NCBI RefSeq assembly: GCF_040372045.1
Contig: NZ_BAABWH010000001.1
Direction: 5' to 3' (one strand)
DNA: 64,000 bases
Source: Thalassolituus sp006212115
GTDB taxonomy: Bacteria > Pseudomonadota > Gammaproteobacteria > Pseudomonadales > Oceanobacteraceae
Shown here in pieces: positions 18,571 through 28,253 of the stretch (position 1 is the first letter of the stretch; every line of letters starts with the position of its first letter). The notes beneath the pieces are model-generated. The model saw only the letters and a list, made by a program, of their open reading frames with translations. It ran no database searches and was not told the origin of the DNA. The position numbers were made by a program, and so were the translations under genes.

Positions 18571-20270
18571 TGCGCGCACTAATCGCAGCCGCATTTTTAT
18601 TGCTTAGTCAGCTTGCCGCTGCCGCAGATCTTATCGCCAGTGTCGATCGCAAACAGATAGGACGTGCCGACCCGGTGACGCTTCAGATTGTCTACAGCGA
18701 TGTTCAGGCTGGATTTTTATCGTTATTGAATACCGATATGCCAGACATGTCACAGCTTGAGCGCGACTGGAATATTGTCGGCCGACCAAGGATCAGCAAA
18801 GAAAGCTCCAATATTAACGGCAATCGAACAGCGCAAACCCGCTGGGAGGTGGAACTATTGCCACGCCGTAGCGGCGAAGTACTGATTCCTTCCCTGTCTT
18901 TCAAAGGACAATATACCGATCCAATCCGGATACAGGTTAAAGACACACAAACAACCCAGCCGGAAAAAACTGAGAATTTTTACTTCGAAGTCGAAGTCAG
19001 CAGCGGAACGCACTACGTGCAGGAGCAACTGCTCTATATTGAACGCATGTATTACACGGTCAATCATGAAGATGCCGTTCTGTCCGAATTTGAAGTCGCG
19101 AACGCCCGCGTACAACCGCTCATGGACGCAAAACAATACCTTACTGTAGTGGATGGCCAGAGGATCGGTGTATACGAGCGACGCTACGCTCTGTTCCCCG
19201 AGTCTTCAGGAACACTGACCATTCCCGGGCAGCGCTTCACGGCTCGGGTAACAGATCGCTTTAATCGTTTCCGCGGTTCCGCCGAAACCATCGTCAGCAA
19301 ACCAATCGAATTACAGATACAACCCATACCCGATAATTACCCGCAAGCTCCGTGGATTCCGGCAAGTCGGTTCACACTGGACGAGACCTTCAGTGCGCCC
19401 CCTACCGAGTGGCAAGTCGGCGAACCCGTCACCCGCACCTTTGCGATTAAAGCGACTGGGCTTAGCGCAGGTCAGGTACCACCTATTCCTATGGCGGAAG
19501 TACCGGGCGTACGTTATTACCCGGATCAAACACAGGACGACAGCAGTATTTCAGACCAGGGAATCACAACCGTGGTTACCCAAAGCGTTGCTGTTGTACC
19601 GGGAAACACCGGAGACCTGACACTCCCTGAAATTCGTATCCCGTGGTGGAACACCCTCGAAAATCGAGTGGAATACGCCACCCTGCCAGAACACAACATT
19701 CAGGTTATTGCAGCCAAAGCGTCCACCAGCCCCTCAGATGCGATACCCGAGTTAACCGGAAGCGATGAAGCGGACAGCGATAACGCAAAATCCGTAGAGA
19801 CGACTCAAAGCTATTTAATACCGTTAATAGTTTCCATCGGCTTTAACTTGTTATTACTGGCAGCAATCATTGGGCTGTATCTTTCAAGAAAAAATCAAAC
19901 GACCGTTGCGAGCACCGAAGATACAGCCGAAGCAGAAAAAGCGTCGAAAGAGGAAACTCATTATCTCTGGCGTGAGCTGAAAAAGGCCGCACGAGACAAT
20001 AATGCGCAAGCATTAAGAGAAATGATTATTCGTTGGGCTGCCTCTGAGTCCGGACAATCAATGACCTCGCTAGCGCAAGCCGAAGTTTGGCTGGATGACT
20101 TCCGTTTGAGTGCTGCCCTTGCAGAGCTGGATGCCACCCTTTACAGCACTGACGACAACAGCGCCTTTAATGGTCAGGGCATCATAGGTCTGATTGAAAA
20201 AGCGCTGAAAGCGAAAAAAGAAAAGCAAAACGCAAGCCGGAACGAATCAGTACTGCCAGAGCTGTACTGA
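18564..20270 (+). CDS. BatD-like protein
   Basis: The 568-residue product begins with a signal peptide (MRALIAAAFLLLSQLAAAADL) that delivers a long beta-rich periplasmic region. A single transmembrane helix near residues 418-440 (YLIPLIVSIGFNLLLLAAIIGLYL) is followed by a cytoplasmic helical tail. This is the BatD/oxygen-tolerance architecture. The start is ATG at 18564 or at 18570, both inside the end of the preceding gene, so expression is coupled. It is the last gene of the moxR operon. Confidence 0.85.
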   Translation: MVMRALIAAAFLLLSQLAAAADLIASVDRKQIGRADPVTLQIVYSDVQAGFLSLLNTDMPDMSQLERDWNIVGRPRISKESSNINGNRTAQTRWEVELLPRRSGEVLIPSLSFKGQYTDPIRIQVKDTQTTQPEKTENFYFEVEVSSGTHYVQEQLLYIERMYYTVNHEDAVLSEFEVANARVQPLMDAKQYLTVVDGQRIGVYERRYALFPESSGTLTIPGQRFTARVTDRFNRFRGSAETIVSKPIELQIQPIPDNYPQAPWIPASRFTLDETFSAPPTEWQVGEPVTRTFAIKATGLSAGQVPPIPMAEVPGVRYYPDQTQDDSSISDQGITTVVTQSVAVVPGNTGDLTLPEIRIPWWNTLENRVEYATLPEHNIQVIAAKASTSPSDAIPELTGSDEADSDNAKSVETTQSYLIPLIVSIGFNLLLLAAIIGLYLSRKNQTTVASTEDTAEAEKASKEETHYLWRELKKAARDNNAQALREMIIRWAASESGQSMTSLAQAEVWLDDFRLSAALAELDATLYSTDDNSAFNGQGIIGLIEKALKAKKEKQNASRNESVLPELY

Positions 20271-20286
20271 TTCGTGGTGCGTATAA

Positions 20287-20367
20287 AGACCGTAACTGAA
20301 CAGAAGTGCCTGTAGACCGTAACTAGAAAATAGTGCCTACAGACCGTGACTGGACAGCAGTGCCTTG
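20287..20367. repeat. Three 27-bp tandem repeats covering the 3' end of ligA
   Basis: Units begin at 20287, 20314 and 20341, each starting AGACCGT, with exact 27-base spacing. The third unit is the coding sequence for the last residues of LigA; the first two lie beyond or across its stop. Because 27 is nine codons, the units share the ligA frame. Confidence 0.85.
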
Positions 20368-22412
20368 AACGCACTTTCGTCCAGTACTTCCACTTCAAGC
20401 TTCTGTGCCTTGGCGAGTTTTGAACCCGCCTTGTCACCGGCAACCAGAAAATCTGTTTTCGCCGACACACTACCTGTGACTTTAACACCAAGCCCCTCAA
20501 GTGCAGCCTTCGCGTCATCGCGAGTCATATCACTCAAGGTACCCGTAATAACCGCCACTTTACCCGCCAGAGGTGCAGACTCATCGCTTGTGACAGGCTC
20601 TTTTTCTTCCCAATGAATGCCCGCTTTTTTCAGCTGGTCGATGACAGTGCGGTTGTGCTCTTCTGAGAAGAAATTAACGACATGAGCGGCAACAATATCG
20701 CCGATATCGTCGACTTCAATCAGTTGCTCATGCGTCGCGGCCATAATCCGGTCGAGATAGCCAAAGTAGGACGCAAGATTATTGGCCGTGACTACGCCAA
20801 CCTCTCGAATACCCAATGAATAAATAAAGCGCGCCAGCGTCGTACTCTTAGACGCTTCTAAAGCATCCAGTACATTCTGCGCACTCTTTTCAGCCATACG
20901 TTCCAGTGCAGCAATATCTTCCAATGAAAGATGAAAGAGATCGTCGAGCGTATCAATCAAACCGGCTTCAACCATTTGTTCGATCAGCTTGTCACCCAGC
21001 CCTTCGACATCTAGGGCCTTTCTCGACGCAAAGTGCTTGATGGCTTCTTTGCGTTGCGCCGAGCACACTAAACCGCCAGTGCATCGAGCGACCGCTTCAC
21101 CCTCGACTTTCTCAACGTGTGAGTCGCATACCGGACAAGAGTGCGGCATAACGATGTCTGTCACCTGCTCAAGTCGACGCTCTTCAACCACAGAGACGAC
21201 TTGTGGAATCACGTCACCAGCACGCCGGATAATAACGGTATCGCCGACTTTCACGCCCAGGCGCGCAATTTCATCCATGTTGTGCAGTGTAGCGTTGCTG
21301 ACAGTCACTCCTGCAACGTGGACGGGTTTCAAACGCGCGACAGGTGTTAAGGCACCAGTGCGCCCGACCTGAAAATCCACACCGAGCAGTTCGGTCATTT
21401 CTTCAACTGCCGGAAATTTATAGGCAATCGCCCAGCGAGGGGCCCGAGCAACGAATCCCAGCGCCTCTTGCTGCGCCAGCGAATCGACTTTGAAAACCGT
21501 TCCATCAATTTCGTATCCGAGGCTCATGCGCTTTTCGCCCAATGCCTCGAAAAATGCCTGCGCCTGCTCTATCCCTTCGACGACCGCCATCTCTTCATTG
21601 ATGCGTAATCCCCAGGCCTGCACTTGTTTCAACGTTTCACTATGAGTCGCTGGTAAAGTGTACTCGTCGCTTACCACACCCAGACTGTAGGCACAGAATT
21701 CCAGTGGTCGCTTCGCGGTAATATTTGAATCTAACTGGCGTAACGAACCCGCAGCGGCATTGCGCGGGTTAGCAAAGACTTTCTCGCCTTTTTCACGCGC
21801 ACGTTCGTTATAGGCGTCAAAGCCTTCTTTCGGCATATAGACTTCGCCACGAACTTCAACGCGCTCGGGAATATCATTCCCCATTAAACGTAATGGAATA
21901 TTTTTAATAGTTCGTACGTTCTGCGTGACGTCTTCACCGGTTTCACCGTCACCGCGTGTCGCTGCGCGCTCTAACACACCATTAACATACAACAGGCTGA
22001 TTGCCAGACCATCCAGCTTAGGTTCACAGGCGTAGTGAATCGTTTCCTGAGTTTTTAAGCGGTCGCGTACTCTCTGATCAAAAGCAATGAACTCTTCTGC
22101 GTTCATCGCATTGTCGAGAGACAGCATTGGGCGTTCGTGCTGTACCTCGGTAAAGCCCGCCAATGGTGCCGCACCGACCCTTTGAGTGGGCGAATCGGGT
22201 GTTACCCATTCTGGATTAGCCTGCTCCAGAGCCTGTAACTCACGCATGAGGCGATCATACTCAGCGTCCGGTAATGCAGGCTCATCCAGTACGTAGTAGA
22301 GGTGATTATGGTGATTTATCTGATCGCGAAGCGCTGCAACTTTTTCAGCGCCGTCAGACGAAGAAGAGGCAGCGTTATCGGCTGCCTCTGAAAACATATC
22401 TTGTTGGCTCAT
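20337..22412 (-). CDS. ligA: NAD-dependent DNA ligase
   Basis: The 691-residue enzyme seals nicks in replication and repair using NAD. Seen in order: the Ia domain (LRDQINHHNHLYYVLDEP) and the adenylation motif PKLDGLAIS with nucleophile K132. Next come NPRNAAAGSLRQLD, the OB fold (VGRTGALTPVARLKPV) and the four-Cys zinc finger (CPVCDSHVEKVEGEAVARCTGGLVC). HhH repeats and a C-terminal BRCT domain (PLAGKVAVITGTLSDMTRDDAKAALEGLG) follow. It overlaps zipA by four bases (ATGA). Its final nine codons are part of a tandem repeat and its TAG stop falls where the neighbouring repeat copy has a sense CAG. Confidence 0.97.
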   Translation of the reverse strand: MSQQDMFSEAADNAASSSSDGAEKVAALRDQINHHNHLYYVLDEPALPDAEYDRLMRELQALEQANPEWVTPDSPTQRVGAAPLAGFTEVQHERPMLSLDNAMNAEEFIAFDQRVRDRLKTQETIHYACEPKLDGLAISLLYVNGVLERAATRGDGETGEDVTQNVRTIKNIPLRLMGNDIPERVEVRGEVYMPKEGFDAYNERAREKGEKVFANPRNAAAGSLRQLDSNITAKRPLEFCAYSLGVVSDEYTLPATHSETLKQVQAWGLRINEEMAVVEGIEQAQAFFEALGEKRMSLGYEIDGTVFKVDSLAQQEALGFVARAPRWAIAYKFPAVEEMTELLGVDFQVGRTGALTPVARLKPVHVAGVTVSNATLHNMDEIARLGVKVGDTVIIRRAGDVIPQVVSVVEERRLEQVTDIVMPHSCPVCDSHVEKVEGEAVARCTGGLVCSAQRKEAIKHFASRKALDVEGLGDKLIEQMVEAGLIDTLDDLFHLSLEDIAALERMAEKSAQNVLDALEASKSTTLARFIYSLGIREVGVVTANNLASYFGYLDRIMAATHEQLIEVDDIGDIVAAHVVNFFSEEHNRTVIDQLKKAGIHWEEKEPVTSDESAPLAGKVAVITGTLSDMTRDDAKAALEGLGVKVTGSVSAKTDFLVAGDKAGSKLAKAQKLEVEVLDESAFKALLSSHGL

Positions 22413-23680
22413 TGTCGTTTTTTCGCCGCCAGCCGCTGCTGACGTTCGTACTCAAGAATCTGCTGACGCTCGTGCTCCATCGTCTGCGGCGTCATAGCAC
22501 TGTGAGACTCATCCAGAACATCAGCCTTGAGGTTCCGGGCTACTGCCATCGCCATTTCAGACATGGCTTCATAGGCTTCTAAAGGTCGTTTCGCGCCCGG
22601 CAGGCTCATAAAGAAACTCAGGCCTCGGAAGCGCTGCTCCGACATATGCGCCGGGTTAAACGTACCTGGATTTTCAATCTGAGCCACAGAGAACTGAATA
22701 CGCCCCTGACCATCGGCTTCTTCAAAGCGATGAAAAATATCTTTCTCACCGTAACGCAGATCGCAGCTGTTAAAGAAATGCAGCAACTGATGACCGCTAA
22801 ACCCTGAGTGGTCCTTAGCCAAAGCATGGATAACCAACACCAGAGAAGGAACCGGACGGTCCGCCAGAACTTCTGCATTATTACCGGCGTAATTAACCGG
22901 CAATGGCGTGGTGTCATCTTCTGCTGAAGATTCTTCCTCCAGAGACGCTTCTACTTCCTCTTCGAGATGAGGATCGTTTATTTCTTCTGGCTCTTCGACC
23001 TGCTCGGTAATGTATTCGTCAGGTGTTGCTGTAGTCTCACCCTTTTCAACAGGCTCAGACGTTTGTTGAGAGGAAGGAACTTCACGCTCTTCTTTAACGA
23101 CTCGAGGCGCAGAAATAATGCCTTCATGACCAAACTCCTCGACGTCCAGTAACACAGGTACTTTTTCATCGAGATCAACGGGCTTGGCAGTCGGAATAAC
23201 GGCCGGGCGAAGCGGCTTTTCTTCTGTTACTTGTACTGCAACCGGCTCGGCTTTTTGCTCAGCAACTTCGGCGGACACCAGAGGCTCCGGGATGTCTTCT
23301 TCAACCTCATTGGAAAATAACGTTTCCGCTGTTGTTGTGTCTGGCTGAGCAGGTTCTGCTTGTTCAGATTCTGACTGGCTGGAGTCTGGCTGGCTAGGTT
23401 CTGACGTACAGGGCTCTTCAGCCTCGAAAGATGTGTCACCACCGAAAGATGGCTCTCTACGTTCCATGCTTTCAGCTTGCTCGGAGCCTGAAACGACCCT
23501 GACCGAACCCGGTAATTCTGGGTTGTAGTCGTCATCTATCAGGTCGTCTGCACCGGGTTGCAGATCAAATTTAAGCGCTTCCGCACGGGCACGCTTCATT
23601 CGGCGAAATCCATCGATCATGATCGCAGCAATGGCAATTAAGCCGATCAAAATCAATATTGTGCGCCAGCTCCACTCCAT
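22409..23680 (-). CDS. zipA: Cell division protein ZipA
   Basis: About 423 residues from the ATG at 23680 (MEWSWRTILILIGLIAIAAIMIDG), which has GAGGAC upstream; a longer open frame upstream is not protein-like. The single N-terminal membrane anchor and basic stretch RRMKRARAEALKF are typical. A Pro/Glu/Gln/Ser-rich linker of over 200 residues leads to the C-terminal FtsZ-binding domain. That domain includes LVLVIHALAKDHSGFSGHQLLHFF and the conserved ending around MSLPGAKRPLEAYEAMSEMA. ZipA tethers FtsZ to the inner membrane. It sits in the conserved smc-zipA-ligA order. Confidence 0.93.
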   Translation of the reverse strand: MEWSWRTILILIGLIAIAAIMIDGFRRMKRARAEALKFDLQPGADDLIDDDYNPELPGSVRVVSGSEQAESMERREPSFGGDTSFEAEEPCTSEPSQPDSSQSESEQAEPAQPDTTTAETLFSNEVEEDIPEPLVSAEVAEQKAEPVAVQVTEEKPLRPAVIPTAKPVDLDEKVPVLLDVEEFGHEGIISAPRVVKEEREVPSSQQTSEPVEKGETTATPDEYITEQVEEPEEINDPHLEEEVEASLEEESSAEDDTTPLPVNYAGNNAEVLADRPVPSLVLVIHALAKDHSGFSGHQLLHFFNSCDLRYGEKDIFHRFEEADGQGRIQFSVAQIENPGTFNPAHMSEQRFRGLSFFMSLPGAKRPLEAYEAMSEMAMAVARNLKADVLDESHSAMTPQTMEHERQQILEYERQQRLAAKKRQ

Positions 23681-23860
23681 AGTGTCCTCGGTGTTTGTGA
23701 TGTCTATTGTCGATGTAAAACGTGTCTCAAATAGGCGATGCAACTGCCCATGGGCGGTATTACACCACGAGCGGCGCGAAAGGCAAACCACCCTTTTTGA
23801 GTTTTTAGGATCACAGATAAGTGCGTCAGTTCCCTGACGTCAAATGGCCGCACACCGGGA

Positions 23861-26800
23861 TCAGTGGGTGACGTCAACCATCCCTGCTGCTTCTTCCACA
23901 TCCACCGATACAAGCCGCGATACACCCGGCTCATGCATGGTGACACCCATCAACTGCTCTGCCATCTCCATCGCAATTTTGTTGTGGGTAATATAGATAA
24001 ACTGCACCTTCTCAGACATGGCCTTCACCAGACGCGCATAGCGACCGACGTTGGCGTCATCCAGCGGTGCATCCACTTCATCCAACATACAGAATGGCGC
24101 AGGATTAAGCTGGAAAATAGAAAACACCAAGGCAATTGCTGTCAGCGCTTTTTCACCACCGGACAGCAAGTGAATAGTGCTGTTCTTTTTACCCGGAGGG
24201 CGAGCCATGATAGCGACCCCAGTGGTTAACAGGTCGTCGCTGGTCAACTCCAGACTCGCATGGCCACCGCCAAATACTTTCGGGAAGAGATCGGCCAGCC
24301 CAGCGTTCATCCGGTCGAACGTTTCCTGGAAGCGATTACGGGTCTCTGCGTCGATCTTGCGAATAGCACCCTCAAGTGTGTCCAAGGCTTTCTCGAGGTC
24401 ATCGTTTTGTGCATCTAGATAAACTTTACGCTCAGACTGAAGCTTGTACTCGTCAATGGCCGCAAGGTTAATCGCTCCCAGACGCTGAATACGCTCGTCA
24501 ATGCGACTCAGTTCCGCCACCCACTGCTCTTCGTTGGCGGCGTCAGGCAAGCTGTCGAGCACTTCGGCCATACTCACGTTGTCTTCACGCAGCTGATCCA
24601 CAAGGCTGTTTCGACGGATATCCAGCGCCTGGCACTCCATACGAACCTGTTCAAGCTTGTTGCGCTCGGCCAGTGCCTGCTGCTCGGCCTCTGAACGCTG
24701 TTGCTCAAGCTGTCTTAAGGAGGCATCGGCCTGCTCAAGAGCGTGGCGTGCCTGAGTCATCACTTCTTCGGCCTGAATCTTCTCTTCTTGCAGTGCTTCC
24801 ATTTCAACACGTAACAATTCGAGGTCCGCGGTGTGATCACGATTCTGGTTGGCGTTAATCTGCTCCCGGCGCTCTTTAAGACGCGACATGGCTTCAGCCA
24901 ATCGACTGATCGCCTGACGTAAGCTGTCCTCTCGGCTGTTCAATGCCTGAAGTTGTAACTGAAGCTGATGCAGACGATCTTTCTGCTGCCCAGCTGCCAT
25001 TCTGGCTTGAGATAACCGTTGCTCCATCGCCGTACGATTGCTCTGCAGGCGCTCGCGCTCGTCTGTATCCTCGTCGACTGCGCTCATGGCCTCTTGCCAT
25101 TCAAGTCGCAAAGCCGCCAGCGATTCAGCCTCGAGTGTACGGGTTTCTTCTGTCTCGGTCAGAGATTGTTCAAGCTTATCCGTCCGCAATTTCAGCTGTT
25201 CGGCTTTTGCCTGCTGACCGGATAAGCGCGCTTTCTGCTCCATCAGCTTCCGCGATATTGTCTGCCACTCGTGTTGAGCGTTATCCCGCTGCTGCTCAAG
25301 AGAACGCTGACGCAGTAGTACGCTTTCTAAATCTGCTTCCCATTCCTCGACCGAAATATCGAGTTCATCGGCTTCGGCATCAATCAGCTCAAGCTCCTGC
25401 TGACGGGCAAGCACACCGCCTTCATTATCCTGATCACGCGCCACGCGTAGCCAGTTAGGACCCATCCAGATTCCGTCTGGCGTAATCACGCTTTCGTCCG
25501 GGGCCAGCCCGCTACGCAAAGTCAGCGCAGCATTCAGATCTTCAGCAACGCGGACCTTGGCCAACATAGCGCTGAGGTCTTGCGAAGAATCAACCTTGTC
25601 GAGCAACGTACCCGCTGGTGAGGAAACCGCTGAACCTTGCTCCCACAAGGTAAGAGTGCCGTCAGTAAAACCGCCTAGCCAAGGGCCTGTGGCAGCGAGG
25701 TCATCCACCAGCACCGCTTGTAAATAATCTCCAAGAACCGTTTCGACAGCGACTTCCCAACCGTCCGCCACCGTTATCTGTTGAGCAAGGCGCGGCTTAC
25801 GCGCAAGTTGATGACTCTCCAGCCAGTGTGTCACTCCCTCGCTACTTTGCCCCAGTGCGGCTTTCTGCAAGGCTTCCAGAGTGGCTTTTCTTCCCAGCAT
25901 ACTCTGTAATCGCTGGCGCCCTTGCTCGAGTTCCTTACGGCGCTGTTCGCTGTCTTCGCGCACGTCTTCGAGCTGGGTACGAATTTCTTCCAGCCGTGCT
26001 TGCTGTTCTTCGGCCTGCAGTTCGGCCTCACTGACTTCTTCCTGAAGCAGTGCAAAATCGCCGAGGTCAGGATCAGACGTCAGTTGTTCCCGCTCTTGTC
26101 GCAAGCGTTCAATCTGTTGCTCCAGACGCAGCAGCTGTTGTTCAGTCGCTTGAATGCGGCTTTGCGCCACATCGGCTTTTCGTGTTGGTTCGCTCGCCCG
26201 CTGAGTAAAGGCGTCCCATTCGGTTTGCCATAACCGCTGAGCCTCTTCTGCTTCCAGCAACTCGGCAGCGTGTTCTTCCTCTGCCGCTTGTAGCATTTCG
26301 AGCTCAGGCTCGAGCATCAGGCGCTGTTCGGCCAGCTCCTCTTGCTGCAATTGATCCTGCTCAAGCTGGCGTTGGGTATCGAGTATGTTCTTTTCTACTT
26401 CAGCTAAATCACTGTCCAGCTGTAACGCCAGTTGCGACTGGTGTTCGATCTTTTGTTCCTGTCGGGCAATACGGTTTCCGACTTCGTAGTACTTACCCTG
26501 AGAGGTATTAAAGGCATCGGTTCGTGCCTGATGATCAAGGCGTAGCTCTTCGATCCCGGCATCGGCTGCGCGCTGCTTGGCCATCCATGATTCAAACTGA
26601 ACCTCGTGCTCACGGATGATCTTTTCACGCTGCTCGTATTCACCATTGAGCGCCGTCCAGCGAATGGCCAACAACTCCGCTTTCTTCTGACGCTCTTCCG
26701 CTTTCAGTTCTTTGTATTTTTCGGCTGCCTGAGCCTGGCGTTGCAGGTGAGCAAGCTGACGTTCCAGCTCATCCCGGATATCAGATAGCCGCTCAAGGTT

Positions 26801-27367
26801 TTCCTGAGTACGTCGCATCCGGTTTTCAGTTTCGCGACGGCGGTCTTTGTATTTCGAAATACCTGCAGCTTCTTCGACATAAACACGCAGTTCTTCTGGC
26901 TTGGCTTCGATCAGGCGGGAAATCATGCCCTGCTCGATAATGGCATAAGAACGCGGGCCCAGACCGGTACCAAGAAAGATATCGGTAATGTCCTTACGGC
27001 GACACTTAGTGCCATTCAGGTAATAAGTAGACTGACCATCTCGGGTGACCTGTCGGCGGACACTGATTTCGTTGTATTGCGCATATTCGCCTCGCAAAGT
27101 GCCATCGGTGTTATCGAATACCAGATCAACACTTGCCTTACTGACAGGCTTACGTTCCGAGGAGCCGTTAAAAATAACGTCCGTCATGGCGTCGCCACGC
27201 AGGTACTTGGCGGAACTTTCCCCCATTACCCAACGGACCGCATCGATGGTATTTGATTTACCGCAGCCATTCGGCCCAACGATGCCCGTCAGGTTGGTAT
27301 CAAATGGCACAGAAGTCGGATCAACAAAGGATTTAAAACCAGACAGCCGGATGGCTTTCAGACGCAT
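23861..27367 (-). CDS. smc: Chromosome segregation ATPase SMC
   Basis: The 1168-residue protein has the full SMC plan. The N-terminal Walker A is GIVGPNGCGKSNTIDAVRWVMGE, followed by a long coiled coil. A hinge lies around residues 510-640 (VTHWLESHQLARKP to WMGPNWLRV), then a returning coiled coil. The C-terminal signature LLSGGEKALTAIALVFSIF leads into Walker B FCMLDEVDAPLDD. It organises chromosomes with ScpAB. A short hairpin (23824-23839) lies between smc and zipA, but the genes share direction and probably a transcript. Confidence 0.97.
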   Translation of the reverse strand: MRLKAIRLSGFKSFVDPTSVPFDTNLTGIVGPNGCGKSNTIDAVRWVMGESSAKYLRGDAMTDVIFNGSSERKPVSKASVDLVFDNTDGTLRGEYAQYNEISVRRQVTRDGQSTYYLNGTKCRRKDITDIFLGTGLGPRSYAIIEQGMISRLIEAKPEELRVYVEEAAGISKYKDRRRETENRMRRTQENLERLSDIRDELERQLAHLQRQAQAAEKYKELKAEERQKKAELLAIRWTALNGEYEQREKIIREHEVQFESWMAKQRAADAGIEELRLDHQARTDAFNTSQGKYYEVGNRIARQEQKIEHQSQLALQLDSDLAEVEKNILDTQRQLEQDQLQQEELAEQRLMLEPELEMLQAAEEEHAAELLEAEEAQRLWQTEWDAFTQRASEPTRKADVAQSRIQATEQQLLRLEQQIERLRQEREQLTSDPDLGDFALLQEEVSEAELQAEEQQARLEEIRTQLEDVREDSEQRRKELEQGRQRLQSMLGRKATLEALQKAALGQSSEGVTHWLESHQLARKPRLAQQITVADGWEVAVETVLGDYLQAVLVDDLAATGPWLGGFTDGTLTLWEQGSAVSSPAGTLLDKVDSSQDLSAMLAKVRVAEDLNAALTLRSGLAPDESVITPDGIWMGPNWLRVARDQDNEGGVLARQQELELIDAEADELDISVEEWEADLESVLLRQRSLEQQRDNAQHEWQTISRKLMEQKARLSGQQAKAEQLKLRTDKLEQSLTETEETRTLEAESLAALRLEWQEAMSAVDEDTDERERLQSNRTAMEQRLSQARMAAGQQKDRLHQLQLQLQALNSREDSLRQAISRLAEAMSRLKERREQINANQNRDHTADLELLRVEMEALQEEKIQAEEVMTQARHALEQADASLRQLEQQRSEAEQQALAERNKLEQVRMECQALDIRRNSLVDQLREDNVSMAEVLDSLPDAANEEQWVAELSRIDERIQRLGAINLAAIDEYKLQSERKVYLDAQNDDLEKALDTLEGAIRKIDAETRNRFQETFDRMNAGLADLFPKVFGGGHASLELTSDDLLTTGVAIMARPPGKKNSTIHLLSGGEKALTAIALVFSIFQLNPAPFCMLDEVDAPLDDANVGRYARLVKAMSEKVQFIYITHNKIAMEMAEQLMGVTMHEPGVSRLVSVDVEEAAGMVDVTH

Positions 27368-27407
27368 AACCGAGATCCTTGTTGTTTATAATTGCCCAGC
27401 TTCGGAC

Positions 27408-28118
27408 TTATGAACTTGCCTTACTCTCATCCATTGCACGCAGCACGAGACTGCGCTGGTACTGACTGAAATCACGGAAAACCGGAATCAGGTCGTCGGT
27501 CTTGCGGGCAAGAATCAACTGCACGACTTTCGCGAAAAAAGCCACGCTGCGGTCCAGACCGTCCTGAGAAAAGCGGATCGACAGAGCATAAGTTCGTTGA
27601 ATCGCTGGCTGAAGATCACTCAGCAGTGTGGACAGGTATGGGTTGTCGATAACGTCACAAGCCGCACGCATCAAATCGAATCCAGCCTGCATAAAGCGAA
27701 ATTTATCTTCACGAAGATCCGGCACCTGCAACTGCATGGCTTGATTTAACAGCGGCATTTTATTCTCTTCTGTCCACTGCAGAGCGACCTGAGTCGCCAA
27801 TAAAGTGAGCAGAGATTCGTATACGTCATAAAGGCTGTTAACACGATCTGCAGTGAGCTCGGCGACCATAGCACCGCGGCGGGGAAGAATGGTCACAAGG
27901 TGGCGAGACTCCAGTAATAGCAGGGCTTCACGCACCGAACCGCGACTAACCTGTAATTCCTCTACCACTCGCGCTTCCTGAATACGCTCACCTGACACCA
28001 GCTCGCCTTTAATGATGCGATCGGACAGGTGGGCTGCTATTTTTTCTGCAAGGCTTTCGTGTGCTACAAAACTCATAACGTCGTTGGTCATAGTCAGATG
28101 GGCCGGATGGTACCACAT
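27408..28118 (-). CDS. GntR-family (FadR/FCD subfamily) transcriptional regulator
   Basis: The 236-residue protein has an N-terminal winged helix (LAEKIAAHLSDRIIKGELVSGERIQEARVVEELQVSRGSVREALLLLE) and a C-terminal all-helical FCD ligand domain. The ATG at 28118 has GAGGT seven bases upstream; ATGs at 28091 and 28076 are also possible and keep the HTH intact. It is divergent from alkB across about 135 bases. A gntR-type gene beside alkB is known in Alcanivorax (alkB2) and relatives. It is therefore the likely regulator of alkB, responding perhaps to a fatty acid or acyl-CoA. Confidence 0.88.
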   Translation of the reverse strand: MWYHPAHLTMTNDVMSFVAHESLAEKIAAHLSDRIIKGELVSGERIQEARVVEELQVSRGSVREALLLLESRHLVTILPRRGAMVAELTADRVNSLYDVYESLLTLLATQVALQWTEENKMPLLNQAMQLQVPDLREDKFRFMQAGFDLMRAACDVIDNPYLSTLLSDLQPAIQRTYALSIRFSQDGLDRSVAFFAKVVQLILARKTDDLIPVFRDFSQYQRSLVLRAMDESKASS

Positions 28119-28190
28119 TGTGCCAACCTCGCAGCGAAAACGAGAGGCTTTTGTCTTTTCCGAACCTGTAACGGATCAGTAACTGTGTTA

Positions 28191-28213
28191 GATTGTAGGA
28201 CAATACAACAATC
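28191..28213. promoter_or_regulatory. Palindromic candidate operator upstream of alkB
   Basis: Two nested inverted repeats overlap: TTGTA (28193-28197) with TACAA (28204-28208), and GATTGT (28191-28196) with ACAATC (28208-28213). They lie 40-60 bases upstream of the alkB start, where a repressor would cover the promoter. GntR-FCD proteins bind short palindromes of this type. Assignment to the adjacent regulator is inference. Confidence 0.5.
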
Positions 28214-28253
28214 AAACAAGAAAAACTCGCATTAACGACCATGTGGAGGCCGT

